From: Candidatus Heimdallarchaeota archaeon LC_2
Lineage (GTDB): Archaea > Asgardarchaeota > Heimdallarchaeia > Heimdallarchaeales > Kariarchaeaceae
NCBI GenBank assembly: GCA_001940725.1
Contig: MDVR01000046.1
Location: 1 to 51,354, forward strand
Length of the DNA stretch: 51,354 nt
Reading direction: 5' to 3'
Below are positions 34,871-43,054 of this stretch, piece by piece (the first letter of the stretch is position 1; each line of letters starts with the position of its first letter). Made by a program: the position numbers and the translations under genes. A model generated the notes under the pieces. The model was not told the origin of the DNA. It saw only the letters and a program-made list of their open reading frames with translations, and made no database searches.

Positions 34871-34910
34871 AGTGGGCCCGCCCGGATTTGAACCGGGTTT
34901 AATATACGTG
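34871..34910 (-). repeat. Orphan tRNA 3' end (T arm and acceptor strand)
   Basis: The minus strand carries CCCGG-TTCAAAT-CCGGG followed by CGGGCCCA, a perfect T arm and 3' acceptor strand. No 5' partner (GGGCCCG or GGGCTCG) is found in the several hundred bases upstream. Bases 34871-34897 are identical to 45030-45056 of the tRNA gene at the other end of the proposed element but in inverted orientation. A piece of an interrupted, split or duplicated tRNA gene would explain it. Confidence 0.65.
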
Positions 34911-35168
34911 TTATGAATATAATTTACACAATTTTCCATCGTTTTTCCATCATCGATATTTTCTTGGAGATTCAAATGAGATTTCCAAGGGTACTCGATT
35001 ATACTTAATTTTTTCTTGATTGTACCACATCAAGATTATCGTAAATAGTGTAATATACTGAAGAGTTCATGTTATGCTTGACAATAATTATATCAAGTGA
35101 GTATGAACAGTACAAACTAATTAAAGGTTAACGAATATCAAAAATAATATGAAGAGAAATAATCTCTG

Positions 35169-36086
35169 ATGTCTCCAGAAAATTTACGCAAATTAGGAGA
35201 AAAACCAATTTCGGTTCCACTTGTACCTGATGATCAGGGCTTCATTGGTAGAGAATGTTCAAAAGAGTCATGTAAGAGATATTTTAAGATAAAAGTTATC
35301 CAAAAATTCGACGAAACTAATGATAATCTGGTTTGTGCTTACTGTGGCTATAAAGGTAAATCTAACAGTTTTTTCTCCGAAGACCAAATAAAATACGCTA
35401 AATCAATTGTGCAAAAGATGGCTTATGAAGCAATTAGTAAAGATCTCTCTAATATGTATAGACCAAATGATTTGATTAAACTTTACATTTCGAGCCCACC
35501 TCCCACTATAAATTATTATCAAGAAAAACAACTCGAAACTCATATAATATGTTCAAATTGCTCAAATCAATACATTGTTTATGGAAAATTTGCTTTTTGT
35601 CCATTCTGCAATTCTCATAATTCTTATGACATTTTATTAAATAATTTACAATTAACAATAGATATGATGTCTACAATTGATTCGATTACATCAAATAAAG
35701 CATTGCTAGACAGAAGGCTTGAAGATGCTCTAGGGAACATTGTGGCAACATTTGATGGGTTTGGGAGAGAATTAACCAAGTTCAAAGGTAAAGAAGTCAT
35801 TTTTCAAAATTTAACATCTGCAAAGAAAAAAATCCTCAAACGATATAAATTTGATTTTACAGATGTAATTAGTCAAACCGACTGGAAATTTATGGTTGTC
35901 ATGTTTCAAAAACGACATTTAATAGAACACAAATTGGGAGTGATTGATGCTAAATATATCGGATTAACAAACGGTAATCAACAGGATCTTGGTAAAAATA
36001 TCAAGATTTCCCAAACTGAAATTTATCAATTAATAGAACTAATCAGACAAATATCTTTACGGCTTAAGGATGGTATTAAATTTTAG
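35169..36086 (+). CDS. Zinc-ribbon protein with HEPN-like C-terminal domain
   Basis: A 305-residue protein. The first 150 residues have three cysteine pairs (GRECSKESCKRYFKI, LVCAYCGYKG, IICSNCSNQY with FCPFCNSH). The C-terminal 130 residues are helical and contain MFQKRHLIEHKLGVIDAKYI. RHLIEH fits the R-x4-6-H motif of HEPN RNases, and the H-K-x-G-V-I-D-x-x-Y run is common in HEPN proteins of defence loci. It may therefore be an RNA-cleaving protein targeted by the zinc ribbons; this is inference. No antitoxin is adjacent. Confidence 0.6.
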   Translation: MSPENLRKLGEKPISVPLVPDDQGFIGRECSKESCKRYFKIKVIQKFDETNDNLVCAYCGYKGKSNSFFSEDQIKYAKSIVQKMAYEAISKDLSNMYRPNDLIKLYISSPPPTINYYQEKQLETHIICSNCSNQYIVYGKFAFCPFCNSHNSYDILLNNLQLTIDMMSTIDSITSNKALLDRRLEDALGNIVATFDGFGRELTKFKGKEVIFQNLTSAKKKILKRYKFDFTDVISQTDWKFMVVMFQKRHLIEHKLGVIDAKYIGLTNGNQQDLGKNIKISQTEIYQLIELIRQISLRLKDGIKF

Positions 36087-36299
36087 TGTCTATATAACCA
36101 TTTTGATTATTCGATATTTGCCTCTTCAGCCTCTGTTACATCGGTTTCTGTAATATTTATTTGATTTTCATCCATTGAAATTGGGTAATAGAATCAGAAC
36201 ATTTTCATCGTTAGATAATAATCTCAGTTTCCTTTAGTTAGATTAATATCGACTTCATCAATTATCAAGACTATTATTACGTTAGCTCTTCAGATCTAT

Positions 36300-36593
36300 T
36301 CATTCATTCATAATAGCTTCAATTTTTCCAATGATAGAATATTTCGGTTTCTTTTCAGTTTGATCAAATTTTTCTTTGATTAGTAATTCAATCATTTCAT
36401 GAGTGAGAAATACATTTGAGCTAGAAGCTGTTGATACCCAATCAATTGGCTCTTCAGATTGTTCTACCATTATTTCATCAATTATTAGGCGATTTGGAGG
36501 ATGTTCTGACGGCTTACCTTTTGAAAGTATTTTTTCAAATTCATCAATTTCTTGATCTGAGATCTTTCTTTTAGTCATAATCCATCCTTCCAA
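36300..36593 (-). CDS. Small acidic protein, possible antitoxin
   Basis: Codes for 97 residues (MEGWIMTKRKISDQEIDEFE...), acidic and mostly helical, with PSEHPPNRLIIDEIM in the middle. Its start overlaps the end of the preceding gene by 19 bases, so the two are translated together. Its place as the short acidic partner after a compact basic protein fits a toxin-antitoxin pair. No DNA-binding motif is recognised. Confidence 0.55.
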   Translation of the reverse strand: MEGWIMTKRKISDQEIDEFEKILSKGKPSEHPPNRLIIDEIMVEQSEEPIDWVSTASSSNVFLTHEMIELLIKEKFDQTEKKPKYSIIGKIEAIMNE

Positions 36594-36880
36594 GTTTGAT
36601 ATTTTTTAATATAAGACTTGCTTAATTTATTATATACAGTCAGCAAATAAAAAGTGTTTGTATCTTCAAATGAAAGAGCAATTAGAAATATTTTACTCTT
36701 CCATTCCACTAGTAAAATGTATTTATGGAATATTCCATGTCCTTTTTCAATATGATCTAGCAATATATCTCCATTTAGCATTTCGAGCACATCGTCAGTT
36801 GTTAAATTACGGTCAGTTAATTTTTGCTTAATTTTATTATCAATAATTAATCTAATTGATTTCCAATTAATGACTCTCAT
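36575..36880 (-). CDS. DUF4258/BrnT-like small protein, possible toxin
   Basis: Codes for 101 residues. The pattern LTTDDVLEMLNGD, YILLVEWKSKIFLIALSFE and FYLLTVYNKLSKSYIKKYQ resembles the compact RNase-like toxins with a central strand pair and a terminal T-V-Y strand (DUF4258, RelE-like). It overlaps the upstream DUF2299-like gene by 4 bases (ATGA) and the downstream partner by 19. The toxin assignment is inferred from layout and fold pattern only. Confidence 0.5.
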   Translation of the reverse strand: MRVINWKSIRLIIDNKIKQKLTDRNLTTDDVLEMLNGDILLDHIEKGHGIFHKYILLVEWKSKIFLIALSFEDTNTFYLLTVYNKLSKSYIKKYQTWKDGL

Positions 36881-37401
36881 TCATCTAAACCAAGAAACTT
36901 AATGTAATTTCCAGTGTGATATTCAACACAATGGATTGAAAATAAAACTGCTTTTCTTAAAATCGACATTTTTTCATAAAAGTTTGTTTTCGACACTGAT
37001 ACTTGAGGAACGAATATTGCCTCAGGTGCTACTTCATAATTTAATGCAATTCCAGTGAACTTTTTCTTCTGTTTAAACGCTTGAAAATCCACACCAAGTT
37101 TAATTAACGAAGTATACAATTCATACCAAAAATTTGCAAAGTCATTATTACTTAAATTTTGAATACTCTTGTAATGATCGTCGGGAATGGCTAAGTAATG
37201 AGCAATAACAATGCGATTCTTTCTATCAGTTGGTATCATAATTGCCCCTTCTATGTTATCACCAAGTCTCGTCACCATAAATCTAATTGCATCTGCACTT
37301 TCAACCTCTTTAACGAATAAATCATCTTCGAGCATCCATTCTTTTATCGTGTCGAATATGGCATTCGGATCTGATCGATCGATATTCCTTGCTTTTGACA
37401 T
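36877..37401 (-). CDS. DUF2299-like archaeal protein
   Basis: A 174-residue protein. IFDTIKEWMLEDDLFVKEVE, GAIMIPTDRKNRIVIAHYLA and FANFWYELYTSLIKLGVDFQ follow the DUF2299 family, archaeal proteins with a secretion-chaperone-like fold of unknown role. It is the first gene of a three-gene overlapping cluster with the toxin-like and antitoxin-like genes, so it may belong to their module. The start is ATG 37401. Confidence 0.65.
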   Translation of the reverse strand: MSKARNIDRSDPNAIFDTIKEWMLEDDLFVKEVESADAIRFMVTRLGDNIEGAIMIPTDRKNRIVIAHYLAIPDDHYKSIQNLSNNDFANFWYELYTSLIKLGVDFQAFKQKKKFTGIALNYEVAPEAIFVPQVSVSKTNFYEKMSILRKAVLFSIHCVEYHTGNYIKFLGLDE

Positions 37402-37466
37402 TTCTATTAAGTTAACAAACTCATTATAATATATATCAATATGGATATTTTTTCATACTTGACGAA

Positions 37467-37697
37467 TTATGATTCTTGAATTGTTTCAGTCTGATTTGCT
37501 TTATCAGTAGGTTCATCGGTCTCGGTTGAGTTTGTTTCAGTAGCTTTATTCTTAACATCTTCTGTATGTTTTTCAGGAATTGGACAATCCTCTCTTGGGA
37601 ATAGCATTTGAGTAAGTATTCCTCCCAGAATTGATCCAGCTCCAACAAAGAGCATGAATGCTAGTGGATTAGTATCATCGAGATTGGTTGTTGACAT
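37467..37697 (-). CDS. Small single-helix membrane protein with Thr/Glu-rich tail
   Basis: Codes for 76 residues: one hydrophobic segment, LAFMLFVGAGSILGGILTQM, then a hydrophilic tail (NKATETNSTETDEPTDKANQ). The start is ATG 37697. Small proteins of this kind are common in archaeal plasmids and viruses. Family unknown. Confidence 0.55.
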   Translation of the reverse strand: MSTTNLDDTNPLAFMLFVGAGSILGGILTQMLFPREDCPIPEKHTEDVKNKATETNSTETDEPTDKANQTETIQES

Positions 37698-37830
37698 GAC
37701 CTGTTAGATGCACTTGCGATATTTAAATGTAGCCAGCATCTTTCGTGGAGATCACGAATTTTCAAACTTTACAACTTTACACCTGTAAAGTAAGTGTAAA
37801 GAAAGTGTAATGTTTGATAAGTTATCTAAA

Positions 37831-38910
37831 TTACTTAAATTTTAACCATCGATCCTTCTCAGACAAACCATCATCAAAATAACCCCGTTTTTGAAGTCTT
37901 TTTCCAGCTTTTAGTAATCGGCAAATAATTCCTGCAATCTCAGTTGTGTTTTCTAATATGTTTACCTTCTCCCAAGTCGTTGTCCTTTTATTGATTGGTA
38001 TCGGACATTTATCAATTGTGTCTACACATAGCACACGATTATAGAAAGCTTCATCTTCTTTGGAAAAAGAAAGATGTTCATTATCCTTGGGTCGTGAATT
38101 TGTGGTTAAAATGATTGGAACTCGAATTTCATCTGAAGTGCTCACTGCAGATCCGACCTGTCGAGATGTTGAGGGATTACCTCCAGTCATTCGTTTTAAC
38201 CAAGGTTTAATAACTTGCAAATTAGCAATAACATCCTCATCCAGAACACAAAGAGCCTTGTCAGATATAAAGTTCTCAAGATACCCACCTTCGAAACCTC
38301 GAAGTTGATCCATATTTGGAAATGCTACATTGCCTAATAATAGAGTATTGCATATTCTACCCAGTGCTGACTTACTTGTTTTTGTATCTCCATTTATGCT
38401 TAAAATTGGACCACGATATGTCCCATCATTACATAATACATAGTATAAGAATTCCTCTATTAATTGGTGAGAGGATTTTGGGTAAAACCAATCTAAGAGA
38501 TTTTGGAAAATCGATGAGGGTAGATTATTTGAAATATCAAACTCATGGATTTTTGTAATTAAATGATCAGGATGATGAGGTATAATTGAACAGGTCGAAA
38601 AGTCTACGGTATAATTTCTAAAAGCATGAAAATGTGGTATTGAATCAAACTTATTACTCTGAATTTTTTCGGACGAATCTTTTATGATGTTTATTACTTC
38701 TCTTTTTTGATAGGTTGTAACAAAAGGAATTTGTTCTTTAATCCAACTTTGCCCATTTCTAACCCATCTATTCTTATCATATCTCATTAGGGATTTGATG
38801 GTTTCAGTTTCTCCTTTGACTTCAGCTAAAAAATATTCAGAATTTAAGAAATTCCAAGCATACCATTGAGATGAATCTATTTTGTAGGTGTTAATAAATG
38901 AGTTAATCAT
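37831..38910 (-). CDS. D5/SF3-like replication helicase (phage/plasmid primase-helicase type)
   Basis: About 359 residues. The core reads GPILSINGDTKTSKSALGRI (Walker A), KALCVLDEDVIANL (Walker B), MTGGNPSTSRQ, and IILTTNSRP (sensor 1), which is the order in D5/P4-type SF3 helicases of plasmids and viruses. Walker A ends SKS where GKS/GKT is usual. No archaeo-eukaryotic primase domain precedes it, so it may be a helicase-only version. Start ATG 38910 follows GGTGG by 5 bases; the upstream extension to 38937 is less likely. It is expected to unwind the element's DNA during replication. Confidence 0.82.
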   Translation of the reverse strand: MINSFINTYKIDSSQWYAWNFLNSEYFLAEVKGETETIKSLMRYDKNRWVRNGQSWIKEQIPFVTTYQKREVINIIKDSSEKIQSNKFDSIPHFHAFRNYTVDFSTCSIIPHHPDHLITKIHEFDISNNLPSSIFQNLLDWFYPKSSHQLIEEFLYYVLCNDGTYRGPILSINGDTKTSKSALGRICNTLLLGNVAFPNMDQLRGFEGGYLENFISDKALCVLDEDVIANLQVIKPWLKRMTGGNPSTSRQVGSAVSTSDEIRVPIILTTNSRPKDNEHLSFSKEDEAFYNRVLCVDTIDKCPIPINKRTTTWEKVNILENTTEIAGIICRLLKAGKRLQKRGYFDDGLSEKDRWLKFK

Positions 38911-39043
38911 TTTTCCACCCCAGATATAATTGTGCAATACAGTATTGTTTCTTTATAAATACATAGTATGAATTTATATGGAAGATCATTCAATTTGTAC
39001 AATCTATACTTACTTCTATAACATATTTTCATTGTTTTTATCC

Positions 39044-39238
39044 TCAAGATTCTTTTTGTTTGGGAGTAACGACCGGATCGACTTCCCATTTCTTAACAGT
39101 AATTTCTACAAAATTTCCATTCTCAATTTTTAATTTATTCCTAATGTATTTTGGGATAACTAGTCTCCAACGGTTGTAATCATATAATGGGACAATGAGC
39201 TTTTCTGTGGTCATATACACGTATGTGGCACGTGTCAT
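39044..39238 (-). CDS. AbrB/MazE-like swapped-hairpin DNA-binding protein
   Basis: A 64-residue protein. RLVIPKYIRNKLKIENGNFV followed by EITV is the AbrB/SpoVT pattern (V-I-P-K-x-I-R-x-x-L-x-I-x-x-G). Such proteins are dimeric regulators or antitoxins. It is alone upstream of the helicase gene on the same strand and may regulate it. The start is ATG 39238, with ATG 39214 as alternative. Confidence 0.75.
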   Translation of the reverse strand: MTRATYVYMTTEKLIVPLYDYNRWRLVIPKYIRNKLKIENGNFVEITVKKWEVDPVVTPKQKES

Positions 39239-39483
39239 ATTTAAGTGTCAAGGTTACCTGATTCTGACCATTATCGAACATAATTGCAGTTTAGTGTAAT
39301 ACTAAAGCGCGATAATATTAGAAAAATTCGATTTTCGTAAACTGTGCAAATTTCCATTTCATCAAGTATTTTTTGTATTGAATAAATACACATTTAATCT
39401 CATGATCTGCTCGAGTAACCGGAAAGATTCTCCCGATTACTACTCCTATTCATGATCGGTATATCGAAAATGGTCCGACTTGG

Positions 39484-40446
39484 TTGAAGAACACCTGGAA
39501 TACGATTATGGGATCTGATACGTTAGTTGATCTGGTTGCTCAGATTTGGAGTCTTGGATCTGCTACAATCAATGCAGTGAAAAATGTAGCTAGTGATCCA
39601 TTAGGTGCAATAAAAGCTGTTGGGCAGTTCATTCTAAATGCTGTGTTAGGTCCAATTATTGATTCGTTTGTGTCCATGTTTCATTCATTGTTTGATGTAA
39701 TAAAAATTCTTTCTGATGAATTTATTTCCGAGTATGTCACTGTAAATTCTATTACGAACGGATTAGAAATAAATGGTGTACCAATAACAATTTATCGAAA
39801 TGATTTTAATGTGATTTTCGAATTTAATAATTTCAAAATAGATATTTCGAACGTCATATTTTTCCCAACAACAGATGTTGAAACTTTAAGTACGGGAACT
39901 GATTCAGCAGAAAGATCACAATGGGGATTTAATGCTTTATATTTTGGAGTGTTATTTGGAGTTATAGCTGCGATGACAGTTCCTGGTAATTACCAAACAG
40001 CATTTCGTGTTTTTAGCACTGCTGGAACACTTGCATCACTAACTAGTATTGTTAATTTACTCCATATTTTATTGACAACAAACCCAGGAGACACTGTTAG
40101 GAACGACTATTTAGATAGTATGATTCAATATTTTCTATTGTCAGGGGTAGGATTTGCATTTTCGCTAGGAATGGGATACGCTGCTACATTTATTCCACCT
40201 GTGAGTCAAATTCCTGAATTCTTTAGAATGATTATTACAGGATTACTTGGTGTTGCCGTCGAGTACAAAGCTGGAGGTGATCCTTCACTAACTGGATTCG
40301 GATTAGGATTTTTATTCAGCGGAATAGGTGCAGTTTCAACCCTTTGGTCTCCAGGCTCTTTAAATGCAGCAAGACTCACTAATTGGGTTTTGCTATTTTT
40401 CAATTTAGTATTAGCATTGATTTTTGGTGCAATAAGATATTTATAG
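39484..40446 (+). CDS. 5'-truncated membrane protein with C-terminal multi-helix domain
   Basis: The frame has its first usable codon at TTG 39484 but is open back to a TGA near 39410, and that stretch is protein-like (GKILPITTPIHDRYIENGP). The gene has probably lost its 5' end. The remaining 320 residues contain an amphipathic region (ATINAVKNVASDPLGAIKAV), a beta-rich part and, from residue about 155, six hydrophobic helices. The last 157 codons lie in the first copy of the 612-bp tandem repeat. Family unknown; a large surface protein is likely. Confidence 0.5.
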   Translation: MKNTWNTIMGSDTLVDLVAQIWSLGSATINAVKNVASDPLGAIKAVGQFILNAVLGPIIDSFVSMFHSLFDVIKILSDEFISEYVTVNSITNGLEINGVPITIYRNDFNVIFEFNNFKIDISNVIFFPTTDVETLSTGTDSAERSQWGFNALYFGVLFGVIAAMTVPGNYQTAFRVFSTAGTLASLTSIVNLLHILLTTNPGDTVRNDYLDSMIQYFLLSGVGFAFSLGMGYAATFIPPVSQIPEFFRMIITGLLGVAVEYKAGGDPSLTGFGLGFLFSGIGAVSTLWSPGSLNAARLTNWVLLFFNLVLALIFGAIRYL

Positions 40447-40586
40447 TGGAGGATGGATATATAATTATGAATGACTCAAGAACTCTTTGTGAACGATTTG
40501 AAGTAATACATAGAATTATTACAATTTTGGTTCCATTTCCTACCGCAATCTTTGGTCTTTATTATTTCTTTAATGATGAACTCACT
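39975..40586. repeat. 612-bp tandem repeat, unit 1 of 3
   Basis: Three head-to-tail units (39975-40586, 40587-41198, 41199-41810) look identical base for base. Each contains the 3' part of the truncated membrane protein gene and the first 41 codons of the next gene. The borders share the five bases TGACA, consistent with a microhomology-mediated duplication or an assembly loop. Confidence 0.95.
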
Positions 40587-40601
40587 GACAGTTCCTGGTA
40601 A
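40467..40601 (+). pseudogene. Truncated copy of the 88-residue membrane protein gene (repeat unit 1)
   Basis: ATG 40467 begins MNDSRTLCERFEVIHRIITI as in the intact gene at 41691. After 41 codons it crosses into the next repeat unit and stops (SSW*). Confidence 0.8.
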
Positions 40602-41058
40602 TTACCAAACAGCATTTCGTGTTTTTAGCACTGCTGGAACACTTGCATCACTAACTAGTATTGTTAATTTACTCCATATTTTATTGACAACAAACCCAGG
40701 AGACACTGTTAGGAACGACTATTTAGATAGTATGATTCAATATTTTCTATTGTCAGGGGTAGGATTTGCATTTTCGCTAGGAATGGGATACGCTGCTACA
40801 TTTATTCCACCTGTGAGTCAAATTCCTGAATTCTTTAGAATGATTATTACAGGATTACTTGGTGTTGCCGTCGAGTACAAAGCTGGAGGTGATCCTTCAC
40901 TAACTGGATTCGGATTAGGATTTTTATTCAGCGGAATAGGTGCAGTTTCAACCCTTTGGTCTCCAGGCTCTTTAAATGCAGCAAGACTCACTAATTGGGT
41001 TTTGCTATTTTTCAATTTAGTATTAGCATTGATTTTTGGTGCAATAAGATATTTATAG
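40552..41058 (+). pseudogene. Repeat-derived C-terminal half of the membrane protein gene (unit 2)
   Basis: From 40587 the frame repeats TVPGNYQTAFRVFSTAGTLA to the natural C-terminus NLVLALIFGAIRYL. The first 12 codons derive from the out-of-frame end of the neighbouring gene. Not expected to be functional unless the helical half works alone. Confidence 0.75.
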
Positions 41059-41198
41059 TGGAGGATGGATATATAATTATGAATGACTCAAGAACTCTTT
41101 GTGAACGATTTGAAGTAATACATAGAATTATTACAATTTTGGTTCCATTTCCTACCGCAATCTTTGGTCTTTATTATTTCTTTAATGATGAACTCACT
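40587..41198. repeat. 612-bp tandem repeat, unit 2 of 3
   Basis: Identical to units 1 and 3. An ORF at 40552-41058 inside it is the 3' half of the truncated membrane protein gene without its N-terminus, and a second truncated 88-residue-protein start lies at 41079. Confidence 0.95.
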
Positions 41199-41213
41199 GA
41201 CAGTTCCTGGTAA
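41079..41213 (+). pseudogene. Truncated copy of the 88-residue membrane protein gene (repeat unit 2)
   Basis: Same 44-codon product as at 40467, ending at the unit 2/unit 3 junction. Confidence 0.8.
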
Positions 41214-41670
41214 TTACCAAACAGCATTTCGTGTTTTTAGCACTGCTGGAACACTTGCATCACTAACTAGTATTGTTAATTTACTCCATATTTTATTGAC
41301 AACAAACCCAGGAGACACTGTTAGGAACGACTATTTAGATAGTATGATTCAATATTTTCTATTGTCAGGGGTAGGATTTGCATTTTCGCTAGGAATGGGA
41401 TACGCTGCTACATTTATTCCACCTGTGAGTCAAATTCCTGAATTCTTTAGAATGATTATTACAGGATTACTTGGTGTTGCCGTCGAGTACAAAGCTGGAG
41501 GTGATCCTTCACTAACTGGATTCGGATTAGGATTTTTATTCAGCGGAATAGGTGCAGTTTCAACCCTTTGGTCTCCAGGCTCTTTAAATGCAGCAAGACT
41601 CACTAATTGGGTTTTGCTATTTTTCAATTTAGTATTAGCATTGATTTTTGGTGCAATAAGATATTTATAG
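41164..41670 (+). pseudogene. Repeat-derived C-terminal half of the membrane protein gene (unit 3)
   Basis: Same structure as 40552-41058, shifted by 612 bp. It ends just before the intact small membrane protein gene, so this copy keeps the original gene junction. Confidence 0.75.
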
Positions 41671-41810
41671 TGGAGGATGGATATATAATTATGAATGACT
41701 CAAGAACTCTTTGTGAACGATTTGAAGTAATACATAGAATTATTACAATTTTGGTTCCATTTCCTACCGCAATCTTTGGTCTTTATTATTTCTTTAATGA
41801 TGAACTCACT
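41199..41810. repeat. 612-bp tandem repeat, unit 3 of 3
   Basis: Last unit. Its right border (CACTGACATGAG) continues into the intact 88-residue gene. Confidence 0.95.
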
Positions 41811-41957
41811 GACATGAGTAAGTTGATACCATTGTTAGTAATAAGTACCCTATTCATTATTTATGCATCTATTCATGAGATAAAGTGTAACCGACCTCAT
41901 TTCTTTGAGTTTTTCAAATTACGTCGTGAAATGAAAGAACAACAGAATATTCAATAA
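41691..41957 (+). CDS. Small two-helix membrane protein, 88 residues
   Basis: The intact version of the gene truncated in the repeat copies. Two hydrophobic helices (IITILVPFPTAIFGLYYFF and LIPLLVISTLFIIYASIHEI) are followed by a charged tail (FFKLRREMKEQQNIQ). A GGAGG lies 15 bases before ATG 41691. It follows the truncated membrane protein gene by 20 bp and was probably its operon partner. Size and two-helix form recall holin-like or virus membrane proteins, without proof. Confidence 0.65.
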   Translation: MNDSRTLCERFEVIHRIITILVPFPTAIFGLYYFFNDELTDMSKLIPLLVISTLFIIYASIHEIKCNRPHFFEFFKLRREMKEQQNIQ

Positions 41958-42178
41958 TTAAAAATTCAAACGTTTCTATTACTCAGATTGATATAGTACA
42001 AAAACTGGATTACAAATTACCACTTATTCCCCTTACCCGTGAGAAATTTCAATATCTAAAATCAAAATTATCTGAGGATTAGATAAATTAAGCTTTCATG
42101 AAATTAGCGTAAAACTAAAAGTAAGCATGTGCACGAAAAATTGACGATAAGTCCGGACTTTTGATTTATTTGTAAGTA

Positions 42179-43054
42179 TTAGAAATTAAGTGCGTTAAAC
42201 TTTCTCATATGTTCCTGCATATCATCAATAATGTATCTACGAGTTGTCTTAATAGAATCATGACCAGCGAGTCTCTGACATAATACCAGATCCTTGGTTT
42301 TACGATAGAGCCTTGTTACGAACGCTCGTCTAAAATCATGAGCAGTAAACCTTAATTCGAGATCCTTTTGTAATTGAGTAACAAAGTGTACGAGAGTCCT
42401 ATCGTGAAACCGAGTTCCTCTTTTGGTTAGGAATATCCAAGGCAGATCCGTATCAATCCCAATTCTTCGTTTTAGGTATTTCTCTAGTAGTTTTCTGAAG
42501 TTCGGATGAATAGGTAAGGTACGATAGCCCGAAGTTGTTTTTGAGTTGGAAATAAAGATTAACCCTCTATCCATATCAATATCTTGTATCCGTAAAGACC
42601 TAAGTTCTTTTGCTCGAACACCAGTATACCAAAACATACTAACTAGAGTAATTTCTCGAAGTCCCTCGCACTTTGTCAGTATTTTCTTGAAATCAATCTC
42701 TCTCATTAGCTCTACCTTGTTTTTCTTACCGTTATTGACCACAATGTCTTCTACAGGATTTGAATCGACCAGGTGATGCTTGAAACACCACTTGTAAAAG
42801 ATGTTCAGGATGGTTTTGTAGCTGTCTTTGGTGGATTTGTATTCGAATTGCGAGATAAACCCTGCAACATCTGTTTCTGTGGTCTTGAAAAATTTTAGAC
42901 CGTGATTATGACAATATCTAAGAAACTGTAAGAGCAGCTTCTGATAATTACATAAAGTAACCTTGCTCAAAGTGGCTTTTGATTTGATATACCTTTCGAT
43001 AATCTCTTCTTCAGTCAATGTTTTAGAAATCAAAGGTAGACCTCCCGAAATCAT
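42179..43054 (-). CDS. Tyrosine recombinase/integrase (XerC/D-like)
   Basis: About 291 residues. The N-terminal SAM-like core-binding domain (TLCNYQKLLLQFLRYCHNHG) is followed by the catalytic domain with R in WYTGVRAKELRSLRI, HDFRR in RFTAHDFRRAFVTRLY, H in LAGHDSIKTTRRYI and the nucleophilic Tyr in the same segment (RRYI). All catalytic residues are kept. Start ATG 43054 overlaps the upstream gene by 32 bases; the frame extends to 43102 with less typical residues. It is the likely mover of the surrounding element and lies 1.8 kb from the tRNA gene at 44892. Confidence 0.9.
   Translation of the reverse strand: MISGGLPLISKTLTEEEIIERYIKSKATLSKVTLCNYQKLLLQFLRYCHNHGLKFFKTTETDVAGFISQFEYKSTKDSYKTILNIFYKWCFKHHLVDSNPVEDIVVNNGKKNKVELMREIDFKKILTKCEGLREITLVSMFWYTGVRAKELRSLRIQDIDMDRGLIFISNSKTTSGYRTLPIHPNFRKLLEKYLKRRIGIDTDLPWIFLTKRGTRFHDRTLVHFVTQLQKDLELRFTAHDFRRAFVTRLYRKTKDLVLCQRLAGHDSIKTTRRYIIDDMQEHMRKFNALNF

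Noticed and set aside
34700..34975. Minus-strand 91-codon frame
   Set aside because: It runs through the orphan tRNA 3' end, so it is unlikely to be translated.
36107..36175. 22-codon acidic minus-strand ORF (MDENQINITETDVTEAEEAN)
   Set aside because: Too short to judge and without a ribosome site; it resembles the tail of the protein at 37467 only in composition.
41960..42085. Short plus-strand frame ending QYLKSKLSED
   Set aside because: No convincing start and overlap with the preceding gene; protein-like but unsupported.
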